DNA of 64,000 bases. Origin: Vibrio gangliei (lineage in GTDB: Bacteria > Pseudomonadota > Gammaproteobacteria > Enterobacterales > Vibrionaceae). This document shows, piece by piece, positions 35,418 to 44,214 of the stretch. The notes below the pieces were generated by a model. The model saw only the letters and a list, made by a program, of their open reading frames with translations. It searched no databases and had not been told where the DNA came from. The position numbers were made by a program, and so were the translations under genes. The stretch lies in the NCBI RefSeq assembly GCF_026001925.1, contig NZ_AP021869.1, positions 1,798,001-1,862,000 of the forward strand, given 5' to 3'. Numbering within the stretch: the first letter of the stretch is position 1; the number at the start of each line of letters is the position of its first letter.

Positions 35418-35493
35418 AAACGGTTCGTTATTCTGCCAAATCTATTGTTCTAGCTAAAGAATATTCTAACGAGTAAAGAATAATGAACCGTTT
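35418..35493 (+). ncRNA. Long hairpin in the miaB-ybeZ spacer
   Basis: AAACGGTTCGTTATTCT (35418-35434) pairs with AGAATAATGAACCGTTT (35477-35493) over 17 bp with one G-T pair; the loop is 42 nt. The stem ends 16 nt before the ybeZ start codon and 8 nt before its ribosome site. No T-run follows, so it is not a standard terminator and is more likely a processing or translation-control element. Confidence 0.7.
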
Positions 35494-35509
35494 GTAGCGA
35501 GGGGAAACA

Positions 35510-36652
35510 GTGAGCAATAAAATCGTAACGCTTGAAGTCAATTTAGAACCTTCCGATAACCACAGACTATCTAGTTTATGTGGTCCTTTTGATGACAATA
35601 TCAAACATCTAGAACGTCGTTTAGGCGTTGAAATTAACCACCGTAGCAACTTCTTTACCATTACCGGTAAGCCTCATACGACAGCGGCGGCGCTAGAGAT
35701 TATTAAAGATTTATACGTCGATACCGCACCGGTGCGTGGCACGATTCCAGATATCGAACCAGAGCAAATTCATCTTGCGGTAAAAGAATCCGGTATTCTT
35801 GAGCAGCATAATGAGCAGCCGATGGAATACGGCAAAGAAGTGTTTATTAAAACCAAAAAAGGCGTGATTAAGCCGCGCACACCAAACCAGGCTCAATACT
35901 TGGTCAACATGGTCACCCACGATATCAGCTTTGGTATTGGTCCTGCTGGTACAGGTAAAACTTACCTTGCGGTTGCGGCTGCGGTGGACGCGTTAGAGCG
36001 TCAAGAAATTCGCCGTATTTTGCTGACGCGTCCAGCAGTGGAAGCAGGCGAAAAACTGGGGTTCTTGCCAGGTGATTTAAGCCAAAAAGTCGACCCTTAT
36101 TTGCGTCCACTTTATGATGCGTTATTTGAAATGCTCGGTTTTGAGCGTGTCGAAAAACTGATTGAGCGCAATGTCATTGAAGTTGCTCCGCTCGCCTATA
36201 TGCGTGGCCGAACCTTAAATGATGCCTTTATCATTCTCGATGAAAGCCAAAATACTACGGTAGAACAAATGAAGATGTTCTTAACCCGTATTGGCTTTAA
36301 TTCACGTGCCGTGATCACCGGTGACGTCACTCAGATCGATTTACCTCGTGGTGCGCGTTCGGGTCTTCGCCATGCCATTGAAGTGCTGTCCGAAGTCGAT
36401 GACATCAGCTTTAATTTCTTCCTAGCTGATGACGTGGTACGTCACCCTGTGGTGGCTCGTATCGTCAATGCGTATGAGAAATGGGAAGCGCAAGATCAAA
36501 AAGAAAAGAAAGCGATTGAAAAGCGTCGTCGTGAAGAGCGTGAACACCGTGAAGCACAAGCGGCCGCCCTATTTTCTGCCGCGAACCCACAAAGTAGCCA
36601 CTCTCTAACAAATAGTGCTGCTACTGAAACCGATAACTCTGATTCTGAATAG
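35510..36652 (+). CDS. ybeZ: PhoH-like ATPase YbeZ
   Basis: The 380-residue protein has the PhoH ATPase core: Walker A GPAGTGKTYLAVAAA (about residues 145-159), LLTRPAVEAGEKLGFLPGDLSQKVDPYLRPLYDAL and Walker B FIILDESQN. The C-terminal 60 residues are charged and low in complexity (EKKAIEKRRREEREHREA). YbeZ interacts with YbeY and is linked to RNA metabolism. The start is GTG at 35510, with GAGGGGA just upstream. It is followed by ybeY 15 bp later, as in most gammaproteobacteria. Confidence 0.95.
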   Translation: MSNKIVTLEVNLEPSDNHRLSSLCGPFDDNIKHLERRLGVEINHRSNFFTITGKPHTTAAALEIIKDLYVDTAPVRGTIPDIEPEQIHLAVKESGILEQHNEQPMEYGKEVFIKTKKGVIKPRTPNQAQYLVNMVTHDISFGIGPAGTGKTYLAVAAAVDALERQEIRRILLTRPAVEAGEKLGFLPGDLSQKVDPYLRPLYDALFEMLGFERVEKLIERNVIEVAPLAYMRGRTLNDAFIILDESQNTTVEQMKMFLTRIGFNSRAVITGDVTQIDLPRGARSGLRHAIEVLSEVDDISFNFFLADDVVRHPVVARIVNAYEKWEAQDQKEKKAIEKRRREEREHREAQAAALFSAANPQSSHSLTNSAATETDNSDSE

Positions 36653-36667
36653 GTAATTAGGCAGATT

Positions 36668-37132
36668 ATGACGATTGAACTCGACCTACAAATTGCAGTC
36701 GAAGACACAACTAACCTTCCAACGGAAGCGCAATTTCAGCAATGGTTATCATCTGCCATTACTTTGTTTCAACCGCAAGCTGAAGTGACTATTCGTATTG
36801 CTGAGTCACAAGAGAGTCAGCAATTGAATCGTGACTATCGTGGTAAAGATAAGCCTACTAATGTGCTATCTTTCCCGTTTGAAACGCCACCGGGCATTGA
36901 AATTGACCTGCTTGGTGATTTAATCATTTGTAAACAAGTGGTTGAAGCAGAAGCAAAAGAGCAAAATAAGCCCTTATTAGCACATTGGGCGCATATGGTT
37001 GTACACGGCTCGCTTCATCTGCTAGGTTATGATCATATCGAAGATGATGAAGCTGAAGAAATGGAATCATTGGAAACCGAAATCATGCAAAAACTCGGTT
37101 TCAATGATCCTTATTTAGCTGAAAAAGAATAA
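36668..37132 (+). CDS. ybeY: Endoribonuclease YbeY (16S rRNA maturation)
   Basis: YbeY is a zinc-dependent single-strand RNase required for 16S rRNA 3' end maturation and ribosome quality control. The 154-residue protein has the [16 protein letters not shown] motif and the zinc ligands in [25 protein letters not shown] (about residues 113-138). Its last codons run into a heptamer array that contains its stop codon. Confidence 0.96.
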   Translation: MTIELDLQIAVEDTTNLPTEAQFQQWLSSAITLFQPQAEVTIRIAESQESQQLNRDYRGKDKPTNVLSFPFETPPGIEIDLLGDLIICKQVVEAEAKEQNKPLLAHWAHMVVHGSLHLLGYDHIEDDEAEEMESLETEIMQKLGFNDPYLAEKE

Positions 37133-37165
37133 AGAATAAAGAATAAAGAATAAAGAATAAAGAAT
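37124..37165. repeat. Heptamer tandem repeat AAAGAAT x6
   Basis: Six perfect copies of AAAGAAT begin inside the last two codons of ybeY and continue past its stop (TAA at 37130-37132). Because the unit contains the stop in every copy boundary, changes in copy number would not change the protein. The array has the same unit length and copy number as the AAACTCG array after prs. Confidence 0.93.
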
Positions 37166-37243
37166 ATAAACCTATTTAAGAGCGATCTTGATTGGTTTTT
37201 TAGCGTGCTACCCGCTTTTGGTAGAATTAATTAAAGAGTGAAC

Positions 37244-38149
37244 ATGAACGACAGTACCTCGCCTTCTCAGCATGAAGGCAACGATAAATCCGATGGTCCC
37301 AGTAGAAAATCCTTCTTTGAGCGCCTAACTCACTTGTTTCAGGGAGATCCCAAAGATCGCCAAGAGTTAGTCGAAGTGTTTCGCGATTCAGAAGAAAATG
37401 ATCTTATCGATCAAGATACGCGAGATATGCTTGAAGGAGTGATGGAAATTTCTGAAATGCGTGTGCGTGACATTATGATCCCACGCTCACAAATGGTGAC
37501 CATTAGCCGAGATTACGATCTTGCTTCATTAGCTGCGCTCATTATTGATGCCACGCACTCACGTTATCCAGTGATTAACGAAGATAAAGATCATATCGAA
37601 GGCATTTTACTCGCTAAAGATTTATTGCGTTACCTCGTTTCCGATAGCGATGAGTTTGTTCTAAGTGAAGTGGTTCGTCCGGCGGTCGTGGTACCTGAAA
37701 GTAAGCGCGTTGACCGACTACTCAAAGAGTTTCGTGAAGAACGCTATCACATGGCCATCGTCGTGGATGAATTTGGTGGGGTTTCCGGCCTTGTCACTAT
37801 CGAAGATATTCTTGAAGAAATCGTCGGTGAAATTGAAGACGAATTTGATGATGAAGAAGCTGCGGATGTTCGCCAACTCAGCAAGCATACCTTTTCAGTG
37901 CGAGCTTTAACGGATATTGAAGACTTTAATGACACCTTTGGTACCAACTTCAGCGATGAAGAAGTGGATACCATTGGCGGTTTAGTTACATTGGCTTTCG
38001 GCCATTTACCTGAACGTGGTGAATCGGTTGAAATCGATGGTTATAACTTTAAAGTGACGGCAGCGGATAACCGTAAAGTTATTCAATTACAAGTCACCAT
38101 TCCAAATAACTCTGAAGCGAATCTTGATAGCGAAGCTCAAGATAACTGA
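37244..38149 (+). CDS. ybeX: CorC/HlyC family CBS-domain protein YbeX
   Basis: The 301-residue protein has an acidic N-terminal region ([32 protein letters not shown]), two CBS domains (about residues 70-200, with [11 protein letters not shown] and [27 protein letters not shown]) and a C-terminal transporter-associated CorC domain. It was named for an accessory role in Co/Mg efflux by CorA, and more recent work links YbeX to ribosome maturation; the neighbours ybeZ and ybeY fit the latter. The ATG at 37244 follows AAGAG. A GTG at 37238 is in frame but lacks spacing. Confidence 0.93.
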   Translation: MNDSTSPSQHEGNDKSDGPSRKSFFERLTHLFQGDPKDRQELVEVFRDSEENDLIDQDTRDMLEGVMEISEMRVRDIMIPRSQMVTISRDYDLASLAALIIDATHSRYPVINEDKDHIEGILLAKDLLRYLVSDSDEFVLSEVVRPAVVVPESKRVDRLLKEFREERYHMAIVVDEFGGVSGLVTIEDILEEIVGEIEDEFDDEEAADVRQLSKHTFSVRALTDIEDFNDTFGTNFSDEEVDTIGGLVTLAFGHLPERGESVEIDGYNFKVTAADNRKVIQLQVTIPNNSEANLDSEAQDN

Positions 38150-38184
38150 TCGCTTACGAGCACTATAGTGAACCCAATTAAACG

Positions 38185-39708
38185 ATGAAAACCATTTGGA
38201 TTTCGCGCATCGGGCGGCTGATTTTAGCCGCCTTTATTGGCGCATTAACAACCCTCGCGTTTGCTCCTTTCTCTTATTGGCCAATTGCCATTTTAAGCCC
38301 TTTTGTCTTATTGCTTTTATTGAATAATCAAACCACAAAGATGGGTTTTTGGATTGCTTTGGCTTGGGGTTTAGGTCAATTTGGCACTGGTATTAACTGG
38401 GTTCATGTCAGTATTGATACCTTTGGTGGTATGCCTAAAATCGCTAGCGTCGGTTTAATGGCCTTACTCGTTACTTACCTGGCGTTATACCCGGCTTTAT
38501 TCGGCGCACTACTCAATCGCTTCTTTGCCAAAACTAACGCGCTACGCTTAGTCATTGCCGCCCCGATTTTATGGCTCATCACAGATTGTTTACGTGGTTG
38601 GGTGATGACCGGTTTTCCATGGCTTTGGTTAGGCTATAGCCAGATTGATAGCCCACTCAATGGTTTTGCACCGATATCAGGTGTGGAATCCATTACTTTA
38701 GCACTATGGCTCATTGCCGGCGGCCTTGCCATCACGCTATTAAATAAACAATGGCAATATCTTGCTTTGCCAGTGGGTGTTTTTGCCGTCAGCATAGGCT
38801 TAAACCAAGTCGATTGGGTAAAACCAAACCCTGAAACGACGACGTCTTTCGCTTTGATTCAGGGCAATATCGACCAAAAGATGAAGTGGGTTCCAAGTCA
38901 CCGCTGGCCAACACTGATGAAATATACTGATATGAGCCGCGCTAATTGGGGTACGGATATTATCATTTGGCCAGAAGCGGCCATTCCAGCCTTAGAGTCC
39001 GACTTACCGGCGTTTTTGCATAACTTAGATACCGCCGCCAAAGCCAACAATAGTGCGCTGATCACCGGCGTGTTATCACAAGATGACATGGGGCTATTTT
39101 ACAATAATGTCCTCACACTTGGTGACAACGGACTCGGCCCTTACGATTACGACACGGCAAAACGTTATAGTAAACATCACCTATTACCATTTGGTGAATT
39201 TGTGCCTTTTGGTGACTTGCTGCGCCCTATTGCCCCTTTCTTTAACCTGCCAATGTCATCATTTCAACGCGGGGAATACATACAGCCCAATTTAGTGGCT
39301 CACGGTCGACATCTGTTGGCGGCACTTTGCTATGAAATTATTTTCAGCGATCAAGTGCGTGATAATGTCACCGATGATACTGACTTCATTTTAACGCTGT
39401 CCAATGATGCTTGGTTTGGTGACTCTATTGGACCACTGCAGCACATGGAAATTGCTCGCATGCGCGCTTTAGAGTTAGGTAAACCCCTCATCCGTGCGAC
39501 CAATAATGGTGTCACCGCGGTAACCGACTACAAAGGTAAAATCACTAAGCAAGTACCACAATTTCAAACAGAAGTGTTGAAAGCGGAAGTCACTTCCACT
39601 AGCGGCAATACGCCATATACCTTCATTGGTTGCTGGTTATTGTATTTATGGTGTGGAATAGGCTTAGCCATCACTTTGTATCAACGTAAACGCCATCAAC
39701 ACTCGTAA
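38185..39708 (+). CDS. lnt: Apolipoprotein N-acyltransferase
   Basis: Lnt adds the third acyl chain to the N-terminal Cys of lipoproteins in the inner membrane. The 507-residue protein has six N-terminal helices and a C-terminal helix flanking a nitrilase-like domain with the catalytic Glu in [11 protein letters not shown] (about residue 263), a Lys in [18 protein letters not shown] and the Cys in [10 protein letters not shown] (about residue 380). It closes the miaB-ybeZYX-lnt operon and is followed by a strong terminator. Confidence 0.96.
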   Translation: MKTIWISRIGRLILAAFIGALTTLAFAPFSYWPIAILSPFVLLLLLNNQTTKMGFWIALAWGLGQFGTGINWVHVSIDTFGGMPKIASVGLMALLVTYLALYPALFGALLNRFFAKTNALRLVIAAPILWLITDCLRGWVMTGFPWLWLGYSQIDSPLNGFAPISGVESITLALWLIAGGLAITLLNKQWQYLALPVGVFAVSIGLNQVDWVKPNPETTTSFALIQGNIDQKMKWVPSHRWPTLMKYTDMSRANWGTDIIIWPEAAIPALESDLPAFLHNLDTAAKANNSALITGVLSQDDMGLFYNNVLTLGDNGLGPYDYDTAKRYSKHHLLPFGEFVPFGDLLRPIAPFFNLPMSSFQRGEYIQPNLVAHGRHLLAALCYEIIFSDQVRDNVTDDTDFILTLSNDAWFGDSIGPLQHMEIARMRALELGKPLIRATNNGVTAVTDYKGKITKQVPQFQTEVLKAEVTSTSGNTPYTFIGCWLLYLWCGIGLAITLYQRKRHQHS

Positions 39709-39716
39709 TCTTTCTA

Positions 39717-39753
39717 GCATTCGGAGTGGCTTCATTCACTCCGAATGCCTTTT
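39717..39753 (+). terminator. Rho-independent terminator of lnt operon
   Basis: GCATTCGGAGTG and CACTCCGAATGC form a perfect 12-bp stem with an 8-nt loop followed by TTTT. The next 220 bp up to the transporter gene show no gene or clear element. Confidence 0.9.
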
Positions 39754-39980
39754 CTAGCTGACGATATTGCTATTCAGCTTCCTCAGCCTCTTCATTAATT
39801 CCACACCTAAGAACTAGCAACAATTCCTGACTATCTCTTTGATCTTAGATAAGTTACCTCCGGTTACGGTTATTCAATCATCAAGTTCGGAAAGCTGTTC
39901 ATAAACTTTCGGCGCAAAACTCGTGCTATTGAACGTGCTCATTTATACTACTTTTAGTATTAATTATTAGAGAGTTACGT

Positions 39981-41453
39981 ATGCAAGCATTTAAACCTGT
40001 TCCAATGCTTATTGCTGCGATCATTACTTTGGTGATTTGGTTTACTCCGGCTCCCGAAGGCGTTGCAATTCACGCTTGGCACTTATTAGCGTTATTTATT
40101 GGCACCATTGCCGCCATTATAGGTAAAGGCATGCCGATTGGTGCGTTATCTATTTTAGCCATTACATTAGTCGCGGTGACGGGCGTAACCGTTGACCCTT
40201 CGGTGACCAGCCCACAAAAACAATCTATGGCCAATGCCCTAAGCGGCTTCTCCAACAGCCTGATTTGGCTTATCGGTTCTTCCATCATTATTTCTCGTGG
40301 CTTAATTAAAACTGGACTCGGACACCGCATTGGTTATTGGTTCATCTCTTTATTTGGTAAGAAAACACTGGGTATTGGCTATGCACTGAGCTTTGCCGAA
40401 CTGACAATCGCACCAATCACACCAAGTAATACGGCGCGTGGCGGTGGTATTATTCATCCTATCATGCGTTCCATTGCTGAAAGTTTTTCATCGAAAGGAC
40501 ACGATGCTTCCTCTAAGAAGATTGGGGAATATCTTGCGTTAGTGAATTACAACGCCAACCCAATTACTTCGGCTATGTTTATCACAGCAACAGCGCCTAA
40601 CCCACTAGTGGTGGATCTCATAGCCAAAGGGACAGGGTTAGATATTCATATCACTTGGGGCCAATGGGCACTGGCAGCGCTACTACCAGGTCTAGTGGCT
40701 TTGATTATCATGCCGTTAGTGTTGTACTACTTCTTTACACCAGAGCTAAAATCAACCCCAAATGCCTCTCAATTTGCGAAGCAAAAATTAGCAGAGCAAG
40801 GGCCAATTTCGCTCGATGAAAAAATCATGCTGGGCGTGTTCTTTATGTTGCTCGTATTGTGGGCCGGCATTCCTGCTTGGATTTTTGGCCCAGCTTATGC
40901 GGTTGATGCGACCGCGGTGTCATTCATCGGCTTATCGGTCTTATTACTCACAGGGATTTTAACTTGGGATGATGTGTTGAAGGAAAAATCCGCTTGGGAC
41001 ACCATAGTCTGGTTTGCTGCGCTCGTTATGATGGCGGGCTATTTAAGTAAATTAGGGTTAATTACTTGGTTTGCGACTCAAATTCAAACCAATGTGAGTG
41101 TGCTGGGTTTACCTTGGTGGGGCGTCACTATTCTGCTCTGCTGTGTGTATTTTTATGCTCACTATTTCTTTGCGAGCACCACAGCACATATTACCGCCAT
41201 GTTTAGCGCGTTCTTTGCTGCGGGTTTAGGGTTAGGCGTACCACCAATGTTCTTAGGTTTGGCCCTTGCTGGCGCGTCCTCTCTCATGATGTCAATCACC
41301 CACTACGCAACCGGGACTGCACCAATTATTTTTGGTTCAGGTTATGTGTCGCTCGGTAACTGGTGGAAAGCAGGATTTATCATGAGTATCGTCAACCTCT
41401 TCATCTGGAGTGTGGTCGGCAGCTTGTGGTGGAAAGCGCTCGGTTTATGGTAA
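39981..41453 (+). CDS. DASS family anion:Na+ symporter (CitT/YbhI-like)
   Basis: The 490-residue inner-membrane protein has about 12 to 14 helices and the two substrate-binding repeats of the divalent-anion:Na+ symporter family: TPSNTARGGGIIHPIMRSIAE (about residues 148-168, SNT motif) and the second-half STTAHITAMFSAFFAAG with TGTAPIIFGSGYVS. Members such as CitT, TtdT and YbhI carry citrate, tartrate, succinate, malate or 2-oxoglutarate. The substrate cannot be assigned, but the nearby dcuC suggests C4-dicarboxylates. It is transcribed alone, convergent with the dcuC group. Confidence 0.88.
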   Translation: MQAFKPVPMLIAAIITLVIWFTPAPEGVAIHAWHLLALFIGTIAAIIGKGMPIGALSILAITLVAVTGVTVDPSVTSPQKQSMANALSGFSNSLIWLIGSSIIISRGLIKTGLGHRIGYWFISLFGKKTLGIGYALSFAELTIAPITPSNTARGGGIIHPIMRSIAESFSSKGHDASSKKIGEYLALVNYNANPITSAMFITATAPNPLVVDLIAKGTGLDIHITWGQWALAALLPGLVALIIMPLVLYYFFTPELKSTPNASQFAKQKLAEQGPISLDEKIMLGVFFMLLVLWAGIPAWIFGPAYAVDATAVSFIGLSVLLLTGILTWDDVLKEKSAWDTIVWFAALVMMAGYLSKLGLITWFATQIQTNVSVLGLPWWGVTILLCCVYFYAHYFFASTTAHITAMFSAFFAAGLGLGVPPMFLGLALAGASSLMMSITHYATGTAPIIFGSGYVSLGNWWKAGFIMSIVNLFIWSVVGSLWWKALGLW

Positions 41454-41496
41454 GCATTCACTTGTCATAACTGGCTCTTATAACTAAATCAATAAA

Positions 41497-41530
41497 AAAT
41501 AGCCCAACACTTTGAAATATTGGGCTATTT
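41497..41530. terminator. Bidirectional terminator between the DASS gene and the M20 remnant
   Basis: AAATAGCCCAA and TTGGGCTATTT form a perfect 11-bp stem around a 12-nt loop between convergent genes. Confidence 0.85.
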
Positions 41531-41568
41531 TCTTTCATATTGCAGTGTTTGTTTAGGAGTTCTTCAAC

Positions 41569-41931
41569 TTAGAAGCTCTTCAACACGCTGGCTAATAAAT
41601 CAATACGTGGCTTAATAGAATCAATCAACAAATTTTCTTGATCATACGTCAATGGGCGTTGCGCGACTGTCCCTTCTGGAAAAACCGTATCCATGTGACC
41701 ACTGAGCATCACATCATAGACTTCGGTATTCGGCTTATTGGTAATTTCAAGACACGGGCCGGCTTTATCATCAATATGATGACGAGTAACAGTAAAACCA
41801 ATTTGCTCAAACATTGGGGTAAGAATACCAGCAATTTTCGCAACACCTCGTGGCGTACGTGTACCACAGTCAACATTCACTAAGGCTTCTAATTGCTTAA
41901 TATAAGTTTGCACATCAAACTGTTGAGACAT
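41569..41931 (-). pseudogene. M20 family peptidase gene with in-frame internal deletion
   Basis: The reading frame encodes 120 residues. Residues 1 to about 95 match the N-terminus of an M20 glutamate carboxypeptidase-type enzyme: MSQQFDVQTYIKQLEALVNVDCGTRTP and the first zinc ligand in MLSGHMDTVFPEGTVAQRP. Instead of the expected DGDRAYGPG segment, it then jumps to ENLLIDSIKPRIDLLASVLKSF, which resembles the C-terminal tail of the same family. About 240 residues with the remaining zinc ligands and dimerization domain are missing with no frameshift. It has an AGGAG site and lies behind dcuC, with a terminator between. It cannot be an active peptidase. Confidence 0.82.
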
Positions 41932-41950
41932 TTTCATTCTCCTAAAAAGT

Positions 41951-41977
41951 AAAAAGCCCACAAGATCGTGAGCTTTT
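41951..41977 (-). terminator. Terminator after dcuC
   Basis: On the minus strand AAAAGCTCAC and GTGGGCTTTT pair over 10 bp (one T-G pair) and are followed by T residues, 18 bp after the dcuC stop codon. Read-through would be needed to express the M20 remnant. Confidence 0.72.
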
Positions 41978-41994
41978 AGAATTAATAATGTGGA

Positions 41995-43365
41995 TTAAGA
42001 TGCCATCATAGGTACAAGGAATACCGTACCAATAATTACCGTGGCAAGACCACAAACGACAGGAATAAAGGTACGCTTAACCACTTCAAATGGGTTCACT
42101 TGACCCATACCTGCAGTGGCAACGATCACACCGGAGACTGGTGAAATGGTGCGACCTAGATTAGACGCCTGTAGCATTGGAATGATCAAGAACGCAGGGT
42201 TAATGCCCATTTTCGCCGCCAATGATGGTGCAAGTTCAACGAATGCATAGAAAGACGCATTACCTGAACCCGTTGCAATTGAAGCTGCCACCGTAATACC
42301 TGTAAGAAGAAGCATTAGAGCGACAGCACCCGCACCCGCGTTATCCGCAAGGCCTAGCAATGTATCAATCGCACCAACAGACATTAAACCTTGAGCGAAT
42401 AGACCTGCCCCCACCAATAGCATTACCACGCCTTTAAATGCATCCGCCATACCTTGGTAGCAGACTTCAAGGTCATCCACTGCACGCTTACCATCAAAAC
42501 GCGTTGAAATGTAGTGCACCACCGCACCAATGAAGATAGATAACACAACGATTGTGTAGATATCTAAAGTCATACCAGGAATGGTTTGGCCGTTAAATAA
42601 GAACACGCCCACGATAGGTAAGAATGGCAGAATTGAGTAGTAAGCTGGAGCGCTTGCATCAATGTGAGAAACATCCACTTTTTCCATTGGTGTATTGTCT
42701 TTCTTATCTAGGTACTTATTCCAGAAGAAAGCCGCTACTGCCATCACAACGATTGCCGAGATCGACACCGGAAGCACCGTTTCAACCGCAAACACGTGCA
42801 GAGGAATGCCCGATTTTTGCGCCGCGATCACCACATCACCCGATGTTGGAGACAAGATAATTGCAGCGGGTGAAGCACACACTGCCACCGCCGCAGGGCG
42901 AGAAATCCCCATCGCCGTCATCATTGGGAAAAGAGTGGCCATCAATAGCACGCCAAGACCCGTTGCAGAACTTACAGCGAGAGACATCAAGCAGGCCACG
43001 ATGTAAGCGGCGACCAACAAAATGTAAGGTGATTTTATAAAGGCAAGAGGTTTTGAAAACTGTTTTACAACGATGTTGTTAGCACCAATATGCGTCATGT
43101 AAGAAGCGAAACCACACAACAGCATGATCTGTAGACCTAAACCACCGTTATAATTTTGCAGGGTCGTTTTCAAAAAGAATAGAGCGTCAGTAAAGAAGTT
43201 ACCGGTTGATTCCATGCCGGCTGGTAGTACAGAGTGACCTAGAGGTTTAGCTAGAAGGAGTAATAATGTACCCGCCGTCAACAGCACGCCAGTTGGCTTA
43301 TAACCTTTTACGATGAAGTAACCTACCGCAATGGTCACGATAAGGCCAATAGAGAGTTCTAACAT
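41995..43365 (-). CDS. dcuC: Anaerobic C4-dicarboxylate transporter DcuC
   Basis: DcuC exports succinate and exchanges C4-dicarboxylates during anaerobic growth. The 456-residue protein has about 12 helices and closely follows E. coli DcuC: GYKPTGVLL, LCGFASYMTHIGAN, SLAVSSATGLGVLLMATLFPMM, ASPAAIILSPTSGDVVIAAQ, TGSGNASFYAFVE and LIIPMLQASNLGRTISPVSGVIVA. A good FNR-type site lies about 100 bp upstream. The gene is followed by the M20 remnant, whose intact ancestor may have worked with the transporter on a peptide or acyl-amino acid. Confidence 0.93.
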   Translation of the reverse strand: MLELSIGLIVTIAVGYFIVKGYKPTGVLLTAGTLLLLLAKPLGHSVLPAGMESTGNFFTDALFFLKTTLQNYNGGLGLQIMLLCGFASYMTHIGANNIVVKQFSKPLAFIKSPYILLVAAYIVACLMSLAVSSATGLGVLLMATLFPMMTAMGISRPAAVAVCASPAAIILSPTSGDVVIAAQKSGIPLHVFAVETVLPVSISAIVVMAVAAFFWNKYLDKKDNTPMEKVDVSHIDASAPAYYSILPFLPIVGVFLFNGQTIPGMTLDIYTIVVLSIFIGAVVHYISTRFDGKRAVDDLEVCYQGMADAFKGVVMLLVGAGLFAQGLMSVGAIDTLLGLADNAGAGAVALMLLLTGITVAASIATGSGNASFYAFVELAPSLAAKMGINPAFLIIPMLQASNLGRTISPVSGVIVATAGMGQVNPFEVVKRTFIPVVCGLATVIIGTVFLVPMMAS

Positions 43366-43461
43366 AGTGTGTTGCCTTTTTATGAATGATCAATACCAAA
43401 CAGATATCGTCACATTGATTTTTAATGGCAAGCAAATTACCAAAAGGCAAAACAACAAATA

Positions 43462-43475
43462 TTAATCTCTATCAA
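43462..43475 (-). promoter_or_regulatory. FNR-type site upstream of dcuC
   Basis: TTAAT-CTCT-ATCAA matches the FNR consensus TTGAT-N4-ATCAA at 9 of 10 positions. It lies about 100 bp before the dcuC start codon. DcuC in E. coli is induced anaerobically by FNR, so the site is expected. Confidence 0.65.
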
Positions 43476-43593
43476 TTTTTGTGCTTGTAGCGCTAAATTT
43501 TGGTGCCTCAGTTTCGCTTTATTGACATTTTTAGCTTTAAAAGCCTGAGGCAGCCGAATTTTAATACAAGAACGGGTTGTTTCCTGAATTTTT

Positions 43594-44076
43594 TTATGGT
43601 TTTAATGGAACGCGAGTAAAAGCATGGTTACCGCACTGTATACACGGCGTGATCTCACATGGATGGCTGTATTCTTGTCGATGGCCACATTTTTCACACA
43701 CCAAAGCCCCCAAGCCAATCACATCACCGACTTCATATAGCCCTTTGTGTTCTATGTCTTGAAATACTTCCATCCATTCAATTTGCGTTTTATCTGTGAT
43801 GTCCAACAAACCTTCCCAAATGGATTCCGAAATCACATCACGGAACGGATCGTTTTCAATCGCTTCTTTATCTTTCTTGTAATTATCAGAAAACTCTTTG
43901 AGATCGGACTTCACGTATTCCGCCATCAGAGCCCATTCATCCTTGGTCATGTCCTTAGTGGCTTGCCACATTTGTCTTGGCGTTTCGAACCACTTATCCA
44001 TTTCTTCAGGCGTGTGCTTTAAGCTCTCAATGACATGTTCAAGGACCTTTTTATAATCTTGATTACGCTTTGTCAT
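43594..44076 (-). CDS. ybeL: Zinc ribbon-containing protein, YbeL family
   Basis: The 160-residue soluble protein has a long helical, charged N-terminal part (about residues 1-110, with KHTPEEMDKWFETPRQMWQATKDMTKDEWALMAEYVKSDL) and a C-terminal zinc ribbon with two Cys pairs (LVCEKCGHR and TPCIQCGNHAF). This matches YbeL/DUF1451 proteins, whose function is not known. The ATG at 44076 has GGAG six bases upstream; a further ATG at 44082 overlaps that site. It is divergent from leuS, as in E. coli. Confidence 0.87.
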   Translation of the reverse strand: MTKRNQDYKKVLEHVIESLKHTPEEMDKWFETPRQMWQATKDMTKDEWALMAEYVKSDLKEFSDNYKKDKEAIENDPFRDVISESIWEGLLDITDKTQIEWMEVFQDIEHKGLYEVGDVIGLGALVCEKCGHRQEYSHPCEITPCIQCGNHAFTRVPLKP

Positions 44077-44214
44077 CCGCATCTCCTTTCTGTCTAGTCA
44101 CTCACAGGGTCACATTTGCTATTGTTGAGCGCAACCCCTTTAAGGTATTCTATGCTGATCAAGTATTATCGGGTTTAACCGATCTCACAAATCTACGATA
44201 ACCGGACATCATCG

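Noticed and set aside
43504..43552. 8-bp inverted repeat TGCCTCAG/CTGAGGCA downstream of the YbeL-like gene
   Set aside because: The 33-nt spacing and lack of a T-run make a terminator unlikely; kept only as a note.
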